Below are positions 1 to 23,700 of a stretch of 64,000 nucleotides of DNA, piece by piece. Below the pieces are notes generated by a model. It ran no database searches and had not been told where the DNA came from. It was given only the letters and a program-made list of their open reading frames with translations. The position numbers were made by a program, and so were the translations under genes. Origin of the DNA: Tyto alba (Eukaryota > Chordata > Aves > Strigiformes > Tytonidae); NCBI RefSeq assembly GCF_018691265.1, contig NW_024881329.1:1240001-1304000 (forward strand), in the 5' to 3' direction. Numbering within the stretch: position 1 is the first letter of the stretch; the number at the start of each line of letters is the position of its first letter.

Positions 1-3000
1 AGAGTCAGGAATGTTCGCTGGCTTGGTGGTGATGCTGCTGTGCCTGGATTAGTGCCATCACCAGTCACAGGGCTGCAGGCTCGGGTGGCCAAGCTGGCAG
101 CCAAGCGGCTGAAGAACCCTGCGATACCTTTTGCTGGGGGGAAGGAAGGAGCTTGTTCCTGATGCCTGCCTGGCTCTAATGAGGAAGTTCCCGTGAGGGA
201 AGGTGCTCTTAAGGTGCTCTTGCAGGCATCTCGTCGAAAGAGTGCAAGGGAAGCCAAGCAGCCGTTTTTAGTGAAAAACAGAGTCGTAGCAATGCGTGTG
301 TTTTGTCCTTTTATCCTGCTGAAACCAGGACACCCCACACAGGCAGTAGGTGTGCAGAGCAGCCGGGTGCCCAGCCTTGCTCCGTCCGCCACAGCAGCAG
401 CTGCGCAGTGGCAACAGCGCAAGCGCTCTTTGTGTGGGCATTCTTCTGACCCATGATTTCGGCATCTCTTGAACTTGTAGGATGTCCAGGCTCTTCCTCT
501 TCTTTCTGCTTCTCTATCTCCCAAAACTTTTCAAGGCACCTGCAGGTCCTCCCTTTAAAATAGGAAAAGCTGTCCTGTATTCTTCAAGGTCCTATGTCTG
601 GTTACTGATAATGTTTGGAAGTTAAGTTTAGTCCTGATAAATTGAAAACCTTCCCCAGAGTCCTTGCTCTGTCTTCTAGTTCCAAAGTCCTGCTGCCATA
701 GCAGTTGGAGCAGCTCTGTCTGCACGTCCAGCAGCTGATGGTGTTTGTTCCCTGTCAGGGGGCCGCGCTGCCTTCCAGCGCAGTGGGCTTGGGAATGGCT
801 GCACTCTAGTGCTAGCCCCCTGCTCACTCGGGGCTTCTCCACATTTCCCTCTGTGCCCTCCATGAAGCAGGGGTGGAATGTTCACTGGCCTGGCCAGAGA
901 GGATTTTCAACTCCGCTGTGCTTGCGTTGTACTGTACTTGAAGAGGACCATGCAGGGGCTGGAGAAATGGTAATTTGGTCAGCATTCCTTCTTTCTAGGG
1001 CTGGGAATGGACAAGCTTCCTAATTCCAGGGCTTTTGCAAAAGCTCAGAAATCTCCTACTCCAAGAAACAGAGCGAGTAGGTGACTCCTGTCCACAAGGC
1101 AAATCCTGCTGCTGGCTGGATTCCAAACTGGCTGCCACTTTCCCGTTGCGTCCTCTGCACTTCTACACTAACGTTGCCCAGCTCTAACACTCGGCCTCTT
1201 TCTTTCTGCTAAGTCTTCCTGGGATTTGAGGTGAAAGTCAGGATGTGATTTCAAGAATCCAGGAGTTGAGAGAGCCCAGGTATGTGTGTTTGTATTGGGC
1301 TGTCTTCCTTGTCAAGCAGGCATAAGGCACCAGAGAGGGTAAGAGCTGGTGAAAAGGAAAGATAGAGGAAATGACTCTATGTAGAAGGCCCTAAGTAAGT
1401 CTGTATCTTTGGGAGAAGGCAGAATGTGTCCTGGAAGTGATTGGATCTGGGACAGTAGAAAATCCCTTCCAAGGAGCACATAGAAGGGAGGGAATTGGTG
1501 AGCCTGGGAGTGTAGAAATCATGCTGGAGATTGTTATAGCTTTGCCTGTTGTAGCTACAAAGGCCAGAGGAAGGGAGGAGAGACTTTGACACTTGTGACA
1601 GGTCTGATCCTGTCCCTGGGGTTGTGCTGATCTGCGGTACAGTGTGTCTGGCAGAGCTGCCCCCTGTTCCTGGAGAAGGGGGCTCTCCCCAGCTGAAAGG
1701 CTCAGAACAAGCCAAGCTCCACACGATCCCAGTGCGGGTGAGTCTGGATAGGTGGTGTGTGCTTTGGTCGTGGTGCTTGGGATGTGTCAGGTGTGGAAGC
1801 TGGTAGTTTTAGGAGAGCCAAGGGCTTTGTGCTGCCTTCTGGCACTTGCCCACACCTGAAACTGTGGTGCTTTCTGGTACAGATAAAGGCCAAATTTACA
1901 TTGATGGCTTTTGTCTGACAAGTCTTCTGGAATCAGCAATCTTCATAAAGTGTCTTCTGCAGCTGCTTCCCAGGCGTTTGGCTATGCTGTGCCTGGAGGG
2001 CTTCTTCTGAGAATGAGCCATTCTTTTCCTCTTCATACGCTGCAGTTTGTTTGGATGGATACTGGCTTTGGAAACATTTTGGGTTAGGATTTAAAGGATT
2101 GAGTACCTTTTTAGTGTTGGAGGCTCTGGCAGTGTCTTTGAGCTGCCACTCCTGTGGATTATCTAGTTTAGCATCCTGAAGCAGAGGCGGTGGCATCTGA
2201 GGGTGTAAATGAATCAGGAAGCCTTTTACATACGTTAATTACAAGAGCTGCTCTTGCTGGCTTCCTTGAACGCTGCTGATTCAGGGCTGGGCCTGGGAAA
2301 AAAGTTATTGCAGTGTATCACGGAGGCAGGGTCTGGATTCAGGCTGCCATAGTCGTGTCATGCACTGAGAAAGTTAGAGCCCAGTTTCAGAGTGGGCTGT
2401 CAACACAGCGGGAGTTATGTTGATTATCTGGGCCAGTGTTCTCATAGTGGGATTGGTAGAAGCTTCTTCATGGGAACAAACTAATCATTTAATTACTGCC
2501 TTACTTCTGCACACAGAAGAGTTCTGTGTGTGTGTGAGCTTCAGGTGGGCATTGCTATATCTGTCCTGCTGCTTTCCTTTCTTGTGCACTGCTCAAGCTG
2601 CAGGAAGGGTTGAGCAGAGGTGCCTCCCTTGCAGGGGTCTGTGCAACCCTGTGTGAGTAGCTCCTGTCATGCTCACGGAGTTGTTTCTAGAACCCAAGTC
2701 ATCTTGATGGCTGAGGGACCACTGCTGATGTCAGTGGAAGAAAGGTAACGTCAGTCTCCAGATATTCTTGTGTCATGGCTCCCATGGAATGCAGCCTGTC
2801 TTGTGGTCTCTCTGAAGACACTTCCCAGATAAGCTCCTTCATCAAAATGAGATTCCTTCTAGAGCAGAATGCCCATGCCTCTCTTCTGAGAACTGCTTTG
2901 GAACAAAGCTTCTCATTCTCACTTCCTTGCTGGAGCCTGCTTCGCTCACACCGTGGCTAGTGGGGAAGAGTTCAGGGGTGTAAGGTGACAACGTGCCTGT

Positions 3001-6000
3001 GTGAGATGGAAGGACAAAGCCAGCACAGCAAGCAGCATGCTTGCATGTGCCCAGGAAGGTGCTTGGCATGGACTGGAGCAGCTGGCTAGCTGTGCAAGCA
3101 TGAGGGAACTGGTCACGATGTGGGCTGAGGGCCAGTAGAGGACTTCAGGGCTCTTCTTTTCATTCTGTGCCAGGGCTTTAGCAGCCACGCCAGTGTACAG
3201 TGGGAAAGGATGGGGAGAAAGGAGACAGGGTGCTCTTTTCTGCCTGATAGAGCTGGCCGTGTCTCTGGTAACATCTCTGGTGAACACAAAACAATCACTG
3301 TCTGCAAGCATGCAGGAGAACATTCAGCAGGGGTTAGACTGAAAGCAACCAAAAGCTGTGTGTAAGCCTTGCTTTGGTGTTGATGAGCCAGCTGAGGGTA
3401 ATGGCTAGTGTGTGATAAAGCTGAAGGGATTCTGTAGTGGCAGCTATTTCTTCAGGCTCTGGAAACAGAAATGATGATTGCTCACTCTGCTTTTTGTCTT
3501 TGTGGATCTGTGGTGAGGGTACCTGGTGAACGTATCTACTGTCCTGTAGCACTGATCTCTTTTTCTAAAGCATCCTACCTCTAGTGATACCTCCCTTGTG
3601 AAGTGGAAAGTGCACTCTTTCTCTAGGTGTGTGGTGCCATCCTGCAAATTAACCGTGAGAAGCGAGTATGGAGTGTGTGTGTAACACTGTGCGCGTGGGT
3701 GAGACTCGATCCTTCAGTGCCAGTTCCTGTTCAGAACAGCCACCCGGACCGGAGGCTTTTTGTTAGTGGTTTTCACTGGGATGACTAAAGTGGGAGTTGG
3801 GTGTGGTTTCACTTCTGTCTCTGTGCAGGGCAGAGGAGAAAGGAAATTTCACCTTATTAGAACATGCTTTTTGGTCTGTTTGTCCCCTCCATTAGCTTTC
3901 TCTCACAAAGTACTTTAAAAAAAAAAATTACCCCAAACCCAGCATTGCTCTGGCTCATAGTGAGCAGCAGGGATCTGAGCTGCACCTTCTCTTACTCTGT
4001 GAATCCCCTTTTCTTGTCACTCCACGCAGTTTGAGTTGCATTATAGCATTGACAGAGATGAATGGATGAGGACAGGACGTGGCTTTCAGTACAGCTTGCC
4101 TGGGATCCTGAGCAACTTTTCATTCATTGTTATACCATTTAATTTCTCTCTAGTGCAATGAACAGAAACGCAGCACTAAGCCTCGTATTAGGGAATTACA
4201 GTGGAGAAAGATTAAGCTAGTGGGGATTGTTGTGACAGAGAATGATCCTGGCTGTCTGCCTGAACTGAGCTGCCTCTTGACCTTCCTATTGATTGTTTCG
4301 CAATAGCAGCTGGACTGTTTTCTGATTTGTGTTGCAAAAATAAACACTCCCATCCTGGCCCCAGAAACAAAACAGGCCTCAGCTTGCAGAACATCAGCTG
4401 CCTGGTGAGGCTTTGGTGTGCCAACACTACATTTAAGTCCAGTGCAAAGGTTTAGCTTAGAGACATAATGAAGTCTGGCAACTCTTGTGCCTGTTCTCCC
4501 AAAGCCTTTTGTACAAAGCAGAGCAACCTGCCTTAAGGTGAGCTGAGGTATGAATTGTGCATCTGTGCTTTGGTTTGCACGAGGGTCCTACCCTCTAGGT
4601 ACCAGTGGGTGGACAGGCAGGCAGCAGTCACTGTGAGCTGCCTGGTGAGCTGCTTTGTGCGAGAGGAAAAAACTCGGGCAAGTTAAAAGCAGATCTTTTC
4701 CTTATGTTCCCCATATCCAGGACATGGCAGTTCATTCATTAACCGGTATCTAGAGCACACAAAATAACCATGTCTTTCAGCTCAACAGGGAAAAACGGCT
4801 CCTTTTGGTTTGTCTTTATTTAAACAGATAGTGACCAACAGCTTTTTGTTTTTTTCCCCCCAAATTTTAAATACTTGAAATAGAAAAGCAAATATCTTGG
4901 GGACAAACACAATGAAAAGGAGGCTTCCGGCCCTGAAGCAGTTGCAAGTGATTTGGATTTACGTAGCCCGCCTGCTGCAGGCTGCAGTTTGGTGCTGCTT
5001 GTGTCTAGACTTTGCAATGCTGAGCACTGAGAATCTGAGCCAGAAAGTGGGCCGAGCCCCTTCAGCATCTGCCCCTGGCTGCGAGAGCTGGCCCTACTTG
5101 AAAAGCTGTCTCTTCCTCTCGATGTTTCCACCTGCCCCACCTGTAAGGTCAGAATAGGTGTTGCTCACCATAGTCTGAGAGGGTATGTATCAATGCCCCT
5201 CACTCTTGAGCAAAGGGAGAAAAAGGCTTTTATTTACAGATGGTGTCCAGGCTTTCTAAGAAATCTCCTTTGCAAAATCATTTTCTTGTTGTGCCTGGGT
5301 TAAATCCCTGCTTGGAGCCCCTGATGGGAAGCGTTACCTGCCACAGAGAACAGCCGGGTCAAGCAGTAGGGCTGTCAGCAGATGGAGTGGGTGTGTGTTG
5401 TGAGGGAATTGTGTATCACCAGGAAAAAAAAAAAAAAAAGCTTCCTTCTTGTATCTCTTATCTGGAGCCAAGTCAGCTGAGCTGTTTCTTATCTGAGAGC
5501 AAAATAGTAGGAGAGAAGGACTGGGTGAAAACCTTAAAATAAATATACCTCAGAACAACAAAAATTAGGGAAGTCCCAGAAGAACAGCTTGTTCCGGTAC
5601 GTGGTGTTTCTCAATATTACTGGCTCACAGGAAGATGTGCACAGATAGGAAAAGAATTGGTACCCTTAAGGGCTAGCTGTCATCCCCCAGCCTCACATGG
5701 TTTAAAATGGGCTGGTTTTCTTTATGTTAAAATAATGGAAGTTATACAACTTCTGGCAAGTGAGGGATAGATAGCCTTTCCATACCCAGTGCTTTTAGGC
5801 ATCTGTCCAGGATTTCATACTGAAATTAAAGAGCTGTCACCAGCTGTGGGGTACACCTATCACCTGAAAATGTCTTATAAGGGCAGAGCATAAGACATTG
5901 CTCTCGCTTTATTTCCTGCTGGCATGAGTTGGTCTTTGGGCCCAGCTTTGACATCCATCTGGCCTTGCTGATAGGCAGCTGGAGAACATCTGGGGTGAGG

Positions 6001-9000
6001 TTCCCATTCAAGACCAGTTGGCCTTTATTCAGCTTCACTCACCTGAAGGCCTGTCTGGTTCTTGCTGTCTTGGGACAAGGAGTGGAAACCAGGTTGCTTC
6101 AGCGTGAGTGTGGGAAGAACACACAGAGAACAGAACAGAAGGCCAGCCAAGTGGGCAGATCTTTCACAAACTGATGTCACTGCCCACAAGAACTGGAGTT
6201 GCCCTTGGGTCACCGGCGCATTGCTATGAAGTGCTCCTTGGGGTGGATGAACAGGTACTTTCTGATGGTCTGAGCTACCAGTGAGGAGACATCCAATAAA
6301 GTTCTCTGTTAATTATTTTTTAGATAGCAGCTTGCAAACTTTTGTTTTGGTACCTCTTGTTTACAGCTTTACATGTTTGGGCTGGCGACAGGACTGTGGT
6401 TATAGTTAGGACTGTATCATCTCCTGGGAGAGGCTGGGCAGGAAAAGCATGTGCATTGCTTGCTCTCAGTACTCAGAAGAGGCGGGTGCAGGAGTTGTGC
6501 ATGCTGAGCTGGAGCAGCTTGGGGATTTCTGCCCAGGAAGAACACAGAACAGCTCTCCTGAAGCCTGTGTTCATCACTAGAGACTGGCTTTTAGCTCTTG
6601 CTTGGATGAGGTACAGGAACAGCTGAAATAGCAAGGGACAGGCAAGTGAGCTAAATTAACCTTGAGATCATTCTAGTAAATTCCTTCTGACTCATCTTAC
6701 TCCTAAATTCAGGTTTGGACTGGGATCTGCCAATGGGAACCATGAGAACTCCAGTGATGCTCAGCAACCACCTGAGTTGAAAGCAAAATGTGAAGCTTGT
6801 AGCTACTGTAGCTGGGGACTCTTGCAGGGAGCATCTGTGCTGAGTATCCCACAAACATCGCTCAAACAGATAGCTAAGCAGAACTTAAGCAGCTCCAGAA
6901 TGAGGTCCTGGTTACAGTGCCCAGGAGCTGGCTCCTCTCCTGAAAATCTTGGAGTCAAAACAGCTTGGTCAAGCCATCTCTAATTAACAAGGCGTTGGGA
7001 TCTCATGGTGCTGGAGGAATGTCAAAAGCACCTGCACTTCCTTCTGCTAGCTGGCTTCCTTTCAAAGCTTTTGGTATTGGTGCAGCCGGCCAGTCTGGAG
7101 CCTTAGCTGGGTAATGAGACTGAGGAGAGCGGGGTGGTGCCTCCTGTGTTGCTGTGTAGGAAGGGGTTCATCTGAATTCTTGTTGGTGTTGAATAAGAGG
7201 CGGGTTTAGTGGGGATCTGCACAGTTCCTGGCCTGTTCCAGTAGTCCAGGTGAGGTACAGCATCTGTAGTCTGGTGTGACACCTCCCGGTGCCTTCTACC
7301 AGCAGGGACAGGAGGTCCTGTCGTTCCATCTGTCAGCTGCCTATGGTGTCCTCTGTTCTCCATCCGTGTTGGAGAGCCTTTACTTTAAGCTTGGATCCTG
7401 TTTACTGCTGCGCTAGCCGGAGAGCGGGAATGTCCCAGGCGCAGAGGGTGATCTTTGTGCTGACATGGAGCTCTTCCAGAGGGAGCTGCAGTCACAGGAG
7501 CTGCTGAGTGGAATGTCCAGAATGCCCGTCTCCCTATTCAGCCTGCTCTGCTCCTATTTTTGTTTGTGTCTTATGGTTGTTGTTTTTTTTTTTTTTTTTT
7601 TTTTTTTTCCACTGGAAATACCTTATGGGTCAACTGTCCTTTTGCTGGCTGGCAGACAGTATCAGTGTGGTCTAACATCAAAAGGAGAGCCTCACAGTGC
7701 CCTTGGTACAAAGCCTTGCCACTGGGGATGCAGGTCTGAAGAGGCCCTTCTTCCCCATTTGGCACCCCTCCTGCCGTGGGGCGGTTAACCTTTGGGATGG
7801 TCTTCATCCTTATGCATTGCACAGGCTTGAAGTAGCCTTTCTGGTTCATCTCAGAGCTCTTAGCTGCAGTTAAAGGTCTTCCCAGCAGCCCGGCTAACAT
7901 CAGTTTTAGGTGACTGATCATCTCTTCTCCTTTTCCAGAGGCAGAGTAGCAGCAGGTTAGGGAAGGGTAGTTTAGGGGACACAAGGCAGTAGATACTGGG
8001 TTATTTTGGAGTTGAGCATGGCCAGTGGGGGTGAAAGCCAGTTCTTTAAGGGAATGACCTTGCTATGTCCGTTAGCTAATGTGGAGCTCGTTTGACATAG
8101 CTTAAAAACAAAATGCAAACTAGCAGCTGCCTTTGGGTCTTTTCCCATGGGTAACAGTAACTTGCCCCTTGTAGCTGCTGCAGAAGGATCACAGGGTGAA
8201 CCAGTAGAGGTAGAGCAGCCAGACTCCCTTGTCTGGCAGGGGACACGTTGGGGTGTTTCAGGACACAACTGTCTGATGCTCCTTTGCGTCATCGCAACTG
8301 AAACTCAGATAAGGACGATGGCCCTGCAGTACTCCAGTTCATGTATAACAACACCCACTAGGACAGTGGTGGGGGCAGGGGAGAAGGGGGAAATGACTTT
8401 TCTAATGAAAATTGAATATTCCTCATTATTAATATAATGTTAAGAGAGGAATATTAGCTTAGTAAATCTGTACAGGGTGAAGTATTGAACTAATTAGTTG
8501 GTGGGAGAAGAATGAAATGTTTTCCTAGCAAGCAATACCAGCTCTGAGGGATTGCCTCTGCCCCTTGGTAGGTACCTCAATGAAGGAAGAGGAACTTAAT
8601 TTAGCTTTTTGACATGACCCTGTGTCCTGAATCACCATATCCATCAAAAACTATGGGAAACCTTTCTGTGGACTAGAATTGGCACTGGACTAGCCCTAGT
8701 AATAATTGACAGCTTGTGGCATACCCCTCTAGGACTCATCTCTCCTGACCACCTCTCATTCAGCTGCTCCCTCTGGCAGGCTGCAAGCAAAATTTGAGCT
8801 GGTTTTCCTGGAATAGCACTTCTGGTAGTAATGGGATTAAAACACTCTCACCTCCTCTCTCTCCTCCCAAATGCATTTCCAAGAGGGCTTATCATCTGTC
8901 ATGGATCTAGCTATGTAAACCTGACTCCTCTGGCTGAACCCTTAGCTAGCCTTATTTCCAGGAAAGCTGGTGGTGCTGCAGATCACCCTGTGCCTGTCTC

Positions 9001-11370
9001 TTCCCACAGAGCCGTTCTGCACTCACCTTTGGTGCAAGTGAGCCAGTAAGTTCAACAGAATCAGAGGTGCCTTAAATTGAAGTACGTCAGAAGCTCCTGT
9101 GTGTCTGCGTGTATGAACACACGTATAAAAAAGCCCTGAAAACAGCAAAAAATACCCAGAAAGTATTCAAAGAATGAAATTGCTAATTTGCAATAATTCT
9201 TATTTTGCCCTCTTGGCTGTGAAGTGGTGATAGAACAGGCAGCTGCAACTGAAATCTCCCCTCAAATTCTGGGACAGAATTCCTGGTATAGTTGGAACTT
9301 TATTGTTTTGTTTGTCTTAAAAAAAAACTTCCAGCTCACATTTTAGCTCAGTCATAAGCTCAATTTAATTGCAGTTGGTAGCACACTGAGATGCCAAGTC
9401 TGAAAGCATCGTTGGGTGATGCCCGCCCCCATGCCCCCCTAGCATTGCCTTTGCACACAGGGTGTCTCCCCACAGCTGCATGCTAAACACCCACCTTCCC
9501 TCCCACTGGGTTTTTCAGCAAAGCCAGGGGCTCTCTGCTATGCACTCAGTGCACTGGAGTTTCCTGGGGTCGTGCAGCCAAGGTGCTGGGCTGGGATTCC
9601 TTTGGGTTTTGGCTCTGCTACAGTTTCTTTGTGTGTCCTTCCACCCCTTGTCAGATGTGAAGGCATTTTAGGGAGCATTATGAGTGCTAATGTCATGCTG
9701 CTGATAAAATGTAACGCTGACTTCATGTTGGGAAGGATGTTGAACCATGTGGCTATGATCTGGAACAGGCCGGGCTCAGTGGCTTACTGCTAATTGAGTA
9801 ACTAAGATCAGAATTAGACTGCTAAACATCGCTTTAGGACAGAGCAAAAATCGGGGATTATAGTGCTAAAAACTGCTTCAGAGGAAGAAACTTGAATTTT
9901 CTGCTAAGTTGCTACCTCACAGTGCCTGAAATCCAGACCCCAGAGTTTCTGGTTATGTTCTAGGGTCCAGTTCTGTGCATGCTTGAGCTAATGTTGTTGA
10001 TGGGTTTCCTAAGCACAGAATCACATTCCCAGGTTATGTGATGGAAAACATGTTGCTGGCACACGTGTATTGCAAAAGAGTGGGATATGTCAACATAGTG
10101 TTGGCAGTTAGTTGCCCTTATCTTCATGATATTTATTAACCTGTGTCTTACTTGGGTCCTTTCATTCTGCTGCCCTCTTTCAGCAATTGCAAGACTGGGT
10201 GGGAGAGTAAAATATAGGGATTTCCGTTTGTCTTGAACTGATAGTCTATCATCTTTCTCCAGGAACTGAACTTCAGTTTAATTGGAGAGAAATCTTAATT
10301 TGTGAAAGCATGCCTCTTCTCCTGGTTTCTTTAATTCCTCCACTCCTATTTGTCTCGCATGTATATTCCTGATGCCCTTGGGAGTGCATCGGGCTGGTAC
10401 TTAGAGGAACTGTTGTCTTGTATCTCAGTGTGGCTGGGAGATGCTGTGGAAGCAGCAGTTGGTGTGTGCAAAGGGCAGCGTGCTGGGCCCTGAGGGTTTG
10501 GCTTCGATTGATGTTTTTGTTTTGTTTTCTCCCATCCCCCCCTTCCCACTGGAGAGCTCTGACGCTCTTGCCAGATTGGGCTCCTAGTGCCCATGAGGTA
10601 ATGGGTTTAGCAGATGCCTTCCCTTTTGTGCAGATGGGATGTCTGGTCTCCTCCAAACCCAGCTTGGGTCGCTGTGTGAAAGGGTAAAGCGGGCATGCCT
10701 TCGTGAGTACTGCTTGCCATCAGGGCCTAGTTCAGCGCTGTGGAATTGGACGGGGAAGGGACGGTACACCAAAGGCTCTGCAGGATGCACTGAGTCACTA
10801 ATTCACTGCTGGAGCACAGTGTCTGTCTTGCCCACCTGAGATGCAGCTGACATTCACAGCAAAGCTGGAAAGCGCTGACATTCCTGTTTACTGTCACTTT
10901 TGATTACAGGCAGGTGACTTTTTTCATGTCAGAAGAAAAGAAGATGCTTACTAGAAAAGTTTTAGTGGAAGATACTTTAAAGTGGTTTTAGCTATAAGCT
11001 CAGAGCTGTTAAAGCATCTCCCTTGCTTTCTTTGTTTAGTCTGCGTTTTCACCAGCGCTGTACTGGTCAGTGAAACAACATCTAAGAAAAAGTGTGAGGC
11101 CTTAGTCAGATGCATGTGATCTTTCTTGACTTTACAAAACTTATGTAAGATGAGGATAGCTCTTTGTGATGGGAGAGTGTGAGAGTCAAGACAGCAAACT
11201 TCCATGACTTCTGTAATACTGCCCCTAATAGCCTCTCATCCTGAGTTATCAGACAATGGGGGAAACCTCCGAGTAAAGCTGTGAATGAGGCTTTTCTGTG
11301 CCTTCTTTTGTAAAGCAGAAGGCTGGTTTTGCTGGGATTTCACGGTGCATTTTTCTTTCTCTCATTGCAG
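1..11370 (+). other. PNPLA2: PNPLA2 intron (5' part of window), no exon seen
   Basis: This stretch precedes the first recognisable PNPLA2 exon. That exon begins with two bases of a split glycine codon, so a coding exon must lie upstream. The family's N-terminal segment, with the oxyanion glycine loop and the G-x-S-x-G nucleophile elbow, is not found in any frame here. The whole interval is therefore read as intron, with the start codon off the window. The open frames present are short, unrelated to one another and unlike any family I recognise. It holds homopolymer runs (A at 5424-5439, T at 7583-7608) and an AT-rich inverted repeat at 8415-8455. No RNA gene or clear transposon was recognised. 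Confidence 0.75.
8415..8455. repeat. AT-rich inverted repeat in PNPLA2 intron
   Basis: AATATTCCTC (8415-8424) and GAGGAATATT (8446-8455) are perfect reverse complements separated by 21 bp. The spacer itself contains the near-palindrome ATTATTAATATAAT. It could form a cruciform or an RNA hairpin. No functional assignment is possible. Confidence 0.8.
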
Positions 11371-20734
<9,364 letters not shown>

Positions 20735-23700
20735 GCCTGCTGCTGTGAAGGGATGAGGGTGGGTGGGAAGGGGAGTGGATGTAGGGTGGGACCAGTCTCA
20801 TCCCTCAGCAGCAGGCTGCCCTGTGCTCCTGAATATGCTGCAAAGGAGGTTCCCCCCGGGATGGAGACTGGTGGAATTGACAGTAGCCATTTCTTGCCCA
20901 CTGGGCCAGGCAAGGGATCTCTGTGTTCAAAGACACACATGGGCTGATACCTTGCTCTAGACCTGTGTTGATGCCTGGCCCTTGCCCGTGGCCAGGCTGA
21001 TGCTGACCCAGCTGGGCTCTCCCAAATAATGCACTTTGAATTGCTGTTGCTTTTTACCACCAAACAATCAGGATTGTAGATGACGCTCTCGAGCTCATAC
21101 AGCTTTTAGCTTCCTTTGTTTTTTAGAGCATGAGTCTTGCTTTTTCTTAAATCATCTGACATCCCCTAGCTGTTTGTGCTGAAGGATGAAGTAGCCTCTT
21201 GCCAAACCAGTTTTTCTCATGGCTTCCAAATCTCTTGACTTTCTTTTTTTCTGAAGCCATGTCTTTTCCTCTGTCCCTTAGCTGCATCCCCACTGGAAAC
21301 CAGAGCTGGTTCTGCTGCAGGCTGCACTGGGACTGCAGAAATGTAGAGAACTTATGTATTTACCCTGATTCAGGTTGTCATGGTCTCTCCCTTTTTGATT
21401 TTTGTCCTCATGAAACTGCTGCAGCTTGAACTCTAGGTGTTAAGTCAGTCACTGAGTTTATTTTAAAGCAGTAATTCAGGCAGATTTTTTTTTTTCCAGG
21501 GAAACACATTGAATTTGAGGCTCCATTCCTGTCACTGTGAATGGAATTAGTGTGGGGTTGCCCTGGAAAAGCTCAGTCTGTCTCGGGATCAGCTTAGCAG
21601 CTGAAGCAATGTGAAAGGCTTGTAGGAAGGTGAGATTGTGCAGGGCATGTTATTTTTGAGCGTCTTGTGGTGGAGTGTCCCAGCAAGTGCTGGGGAAGCG
21701 GCTGCCTATGGCAGGGGTCAGGCTTTGCTCCTTAAGGGACCGTATAACTGAAGGAAATACCAAGTAGGTGATACAGAAGGGATCTCCTGCCAAACTGGGG
21801 CTTGAAGAGTTTGGACATTGAGGGTTTGGAGTGAGAAGGATTTAGGCTCGTAGCTATACCAGCCTCACAGCTTGCCTGTCTCAGCGTTGTGGCTCGCAGG
21901 TACAGCTCGGCAGCTGGCAACAGCAGGAGCATGAGAAGTGGAAGTGAAGTGAGGAGCGTTGGTGCACGTGCAGCCCGCTTGGAAGGGGCTACTTTTGCCT
22001 TGTTCCTTAGAACACCAGAGCTGCCGGGTCTGTAGCAGGGCAGGATTCTGCCTTGTAAAGTGCTGCCTTCTAGGTGGTAGTCTGGTTGTGACTTGCTGTG
22101 CAGAAGCACGGACTCCCTGTTCTTCAGAGGGTGAGCCATGTCTTCCGGTGGGGTTTGCACATACTTAAGCTAAAGTCCTTGCACTATGACACAAAAACAG
22201 CTCCTGGTATCTCTTTCTGCAGCGTGTCTAGCTGCATGAGGCGTCTTCTACCTCTCCTAGCACAAACAGTATGCAACTGGCCAAAGCAAACATACACTGT
22301 CTTTGCTGGGGAGCAGGACAGGGTGTCTGAAGCTGATTATGTAACCTATATGTGGGTTTATAATAGGCTCTCTTTTGCACCTTTGATTTAGAAAGGGAAA
22401 ATAACCCCAGAAGCTCTACTAATAGCTGGAGAAAGTAGTGAATCTGCTCGATCGCATCTGCATGGTCGGTGTGGGTGAGGTGGTGGGTGCTGTTTCCCAC
22501 CAGCACAACTGTGCACTGGGCATGGGTTTGGGTGTTTGTGGTGGAGACTGTGATAAGCATCAGGACTTTTCTGCAGTGGCCATTGCAAACTGGGAGGCAG
22601 TAGACCGGGCAACCGACTGTCTGGGAGATGCCAGTGCAAATATGAACTCGTGACTCCAAGTATCACCCCACTGCCCTTCCTGGATGTAACCTACCTATGT
22701 AACACAAAGGCCTGCATAGCTTATGAAGCAGGCCTGCACTTATGCAGTCAGATTTAGTCTTAAGCTTCACATAGTTAAGGCAATTAGGGAACAAGGAAGT
22801 CACTACAGGAAGAGGAAAAAAAAAAACAAAAACAAAAAAACAAACAAAAACGGAGGATTCTGAAACCAGAACAGGAATATTGGATTATAAAACAAGTCAA
22901 TCTTGTGATTGTCTAAAGCCTGCAGAAAAAGCTTACTGCTAGATGGATATAACTCTAAACAAAGTGAACCAGCCACAAGCTAGTGTCAATTAGTGGGAGC
23001 AGGAATTGAGAAAAGGTGTTTATTTTGTGGTTTGGTGTGGGATTTCTTCCACTGCTTTGGGCTACCTCCTTTGGGGGAATGGCACATGTGCAGCTGCTTA
23101 GTTTGCCAGATCCATGTCTCTTGTCCCTAACGCACACAAAGCAATTGGCAAGAACATAAAGATATGTAGTGGCAAGAGATGAAGGCATTTCATCCAAAAG
23201 CAAAACATCTGTGAGGGGCAGAGCTGAATAAGGATAGTCTTGTGCTTAGAAGCTGCTGGCCCTTTTGACTCTGCCTTGTTTGTGTTGATATATGGGTGGA
23301 GAAAATGATGCAACTATTTTTTTATCCCTTCTTCCTGGACTGGTAAAACTACTGAGTGATTATGTAAACCACTAAACTATGAAGCAAAATCCTCTTGGCA
23401 ACAGAGTACGCTAAGAAATTGCAGCTTGGCACCCTTATCCCCTGGATCCTCCTCAGTTCTCCTTTTGCATCAGAACTGAGTGGGCTGGTGCCACTGTCTC
23501 CCAGTGCTCTGATCTAGAAGGCTTGCTGGTTCTAGTCCATGCATTTCAAGAGACTAACCACTGTACCTGGTAAAAGGCCTGAGTTTCATTTTGTAGTTCA
23601 CCTCATCTGTCCTTTAGGTTATTATATTAACCTCCCAAAGAGAAGTTTTTGTATGCTTCAAACTGTAACCACAAACCAGAGCCTGGCTTTAAATATAAAG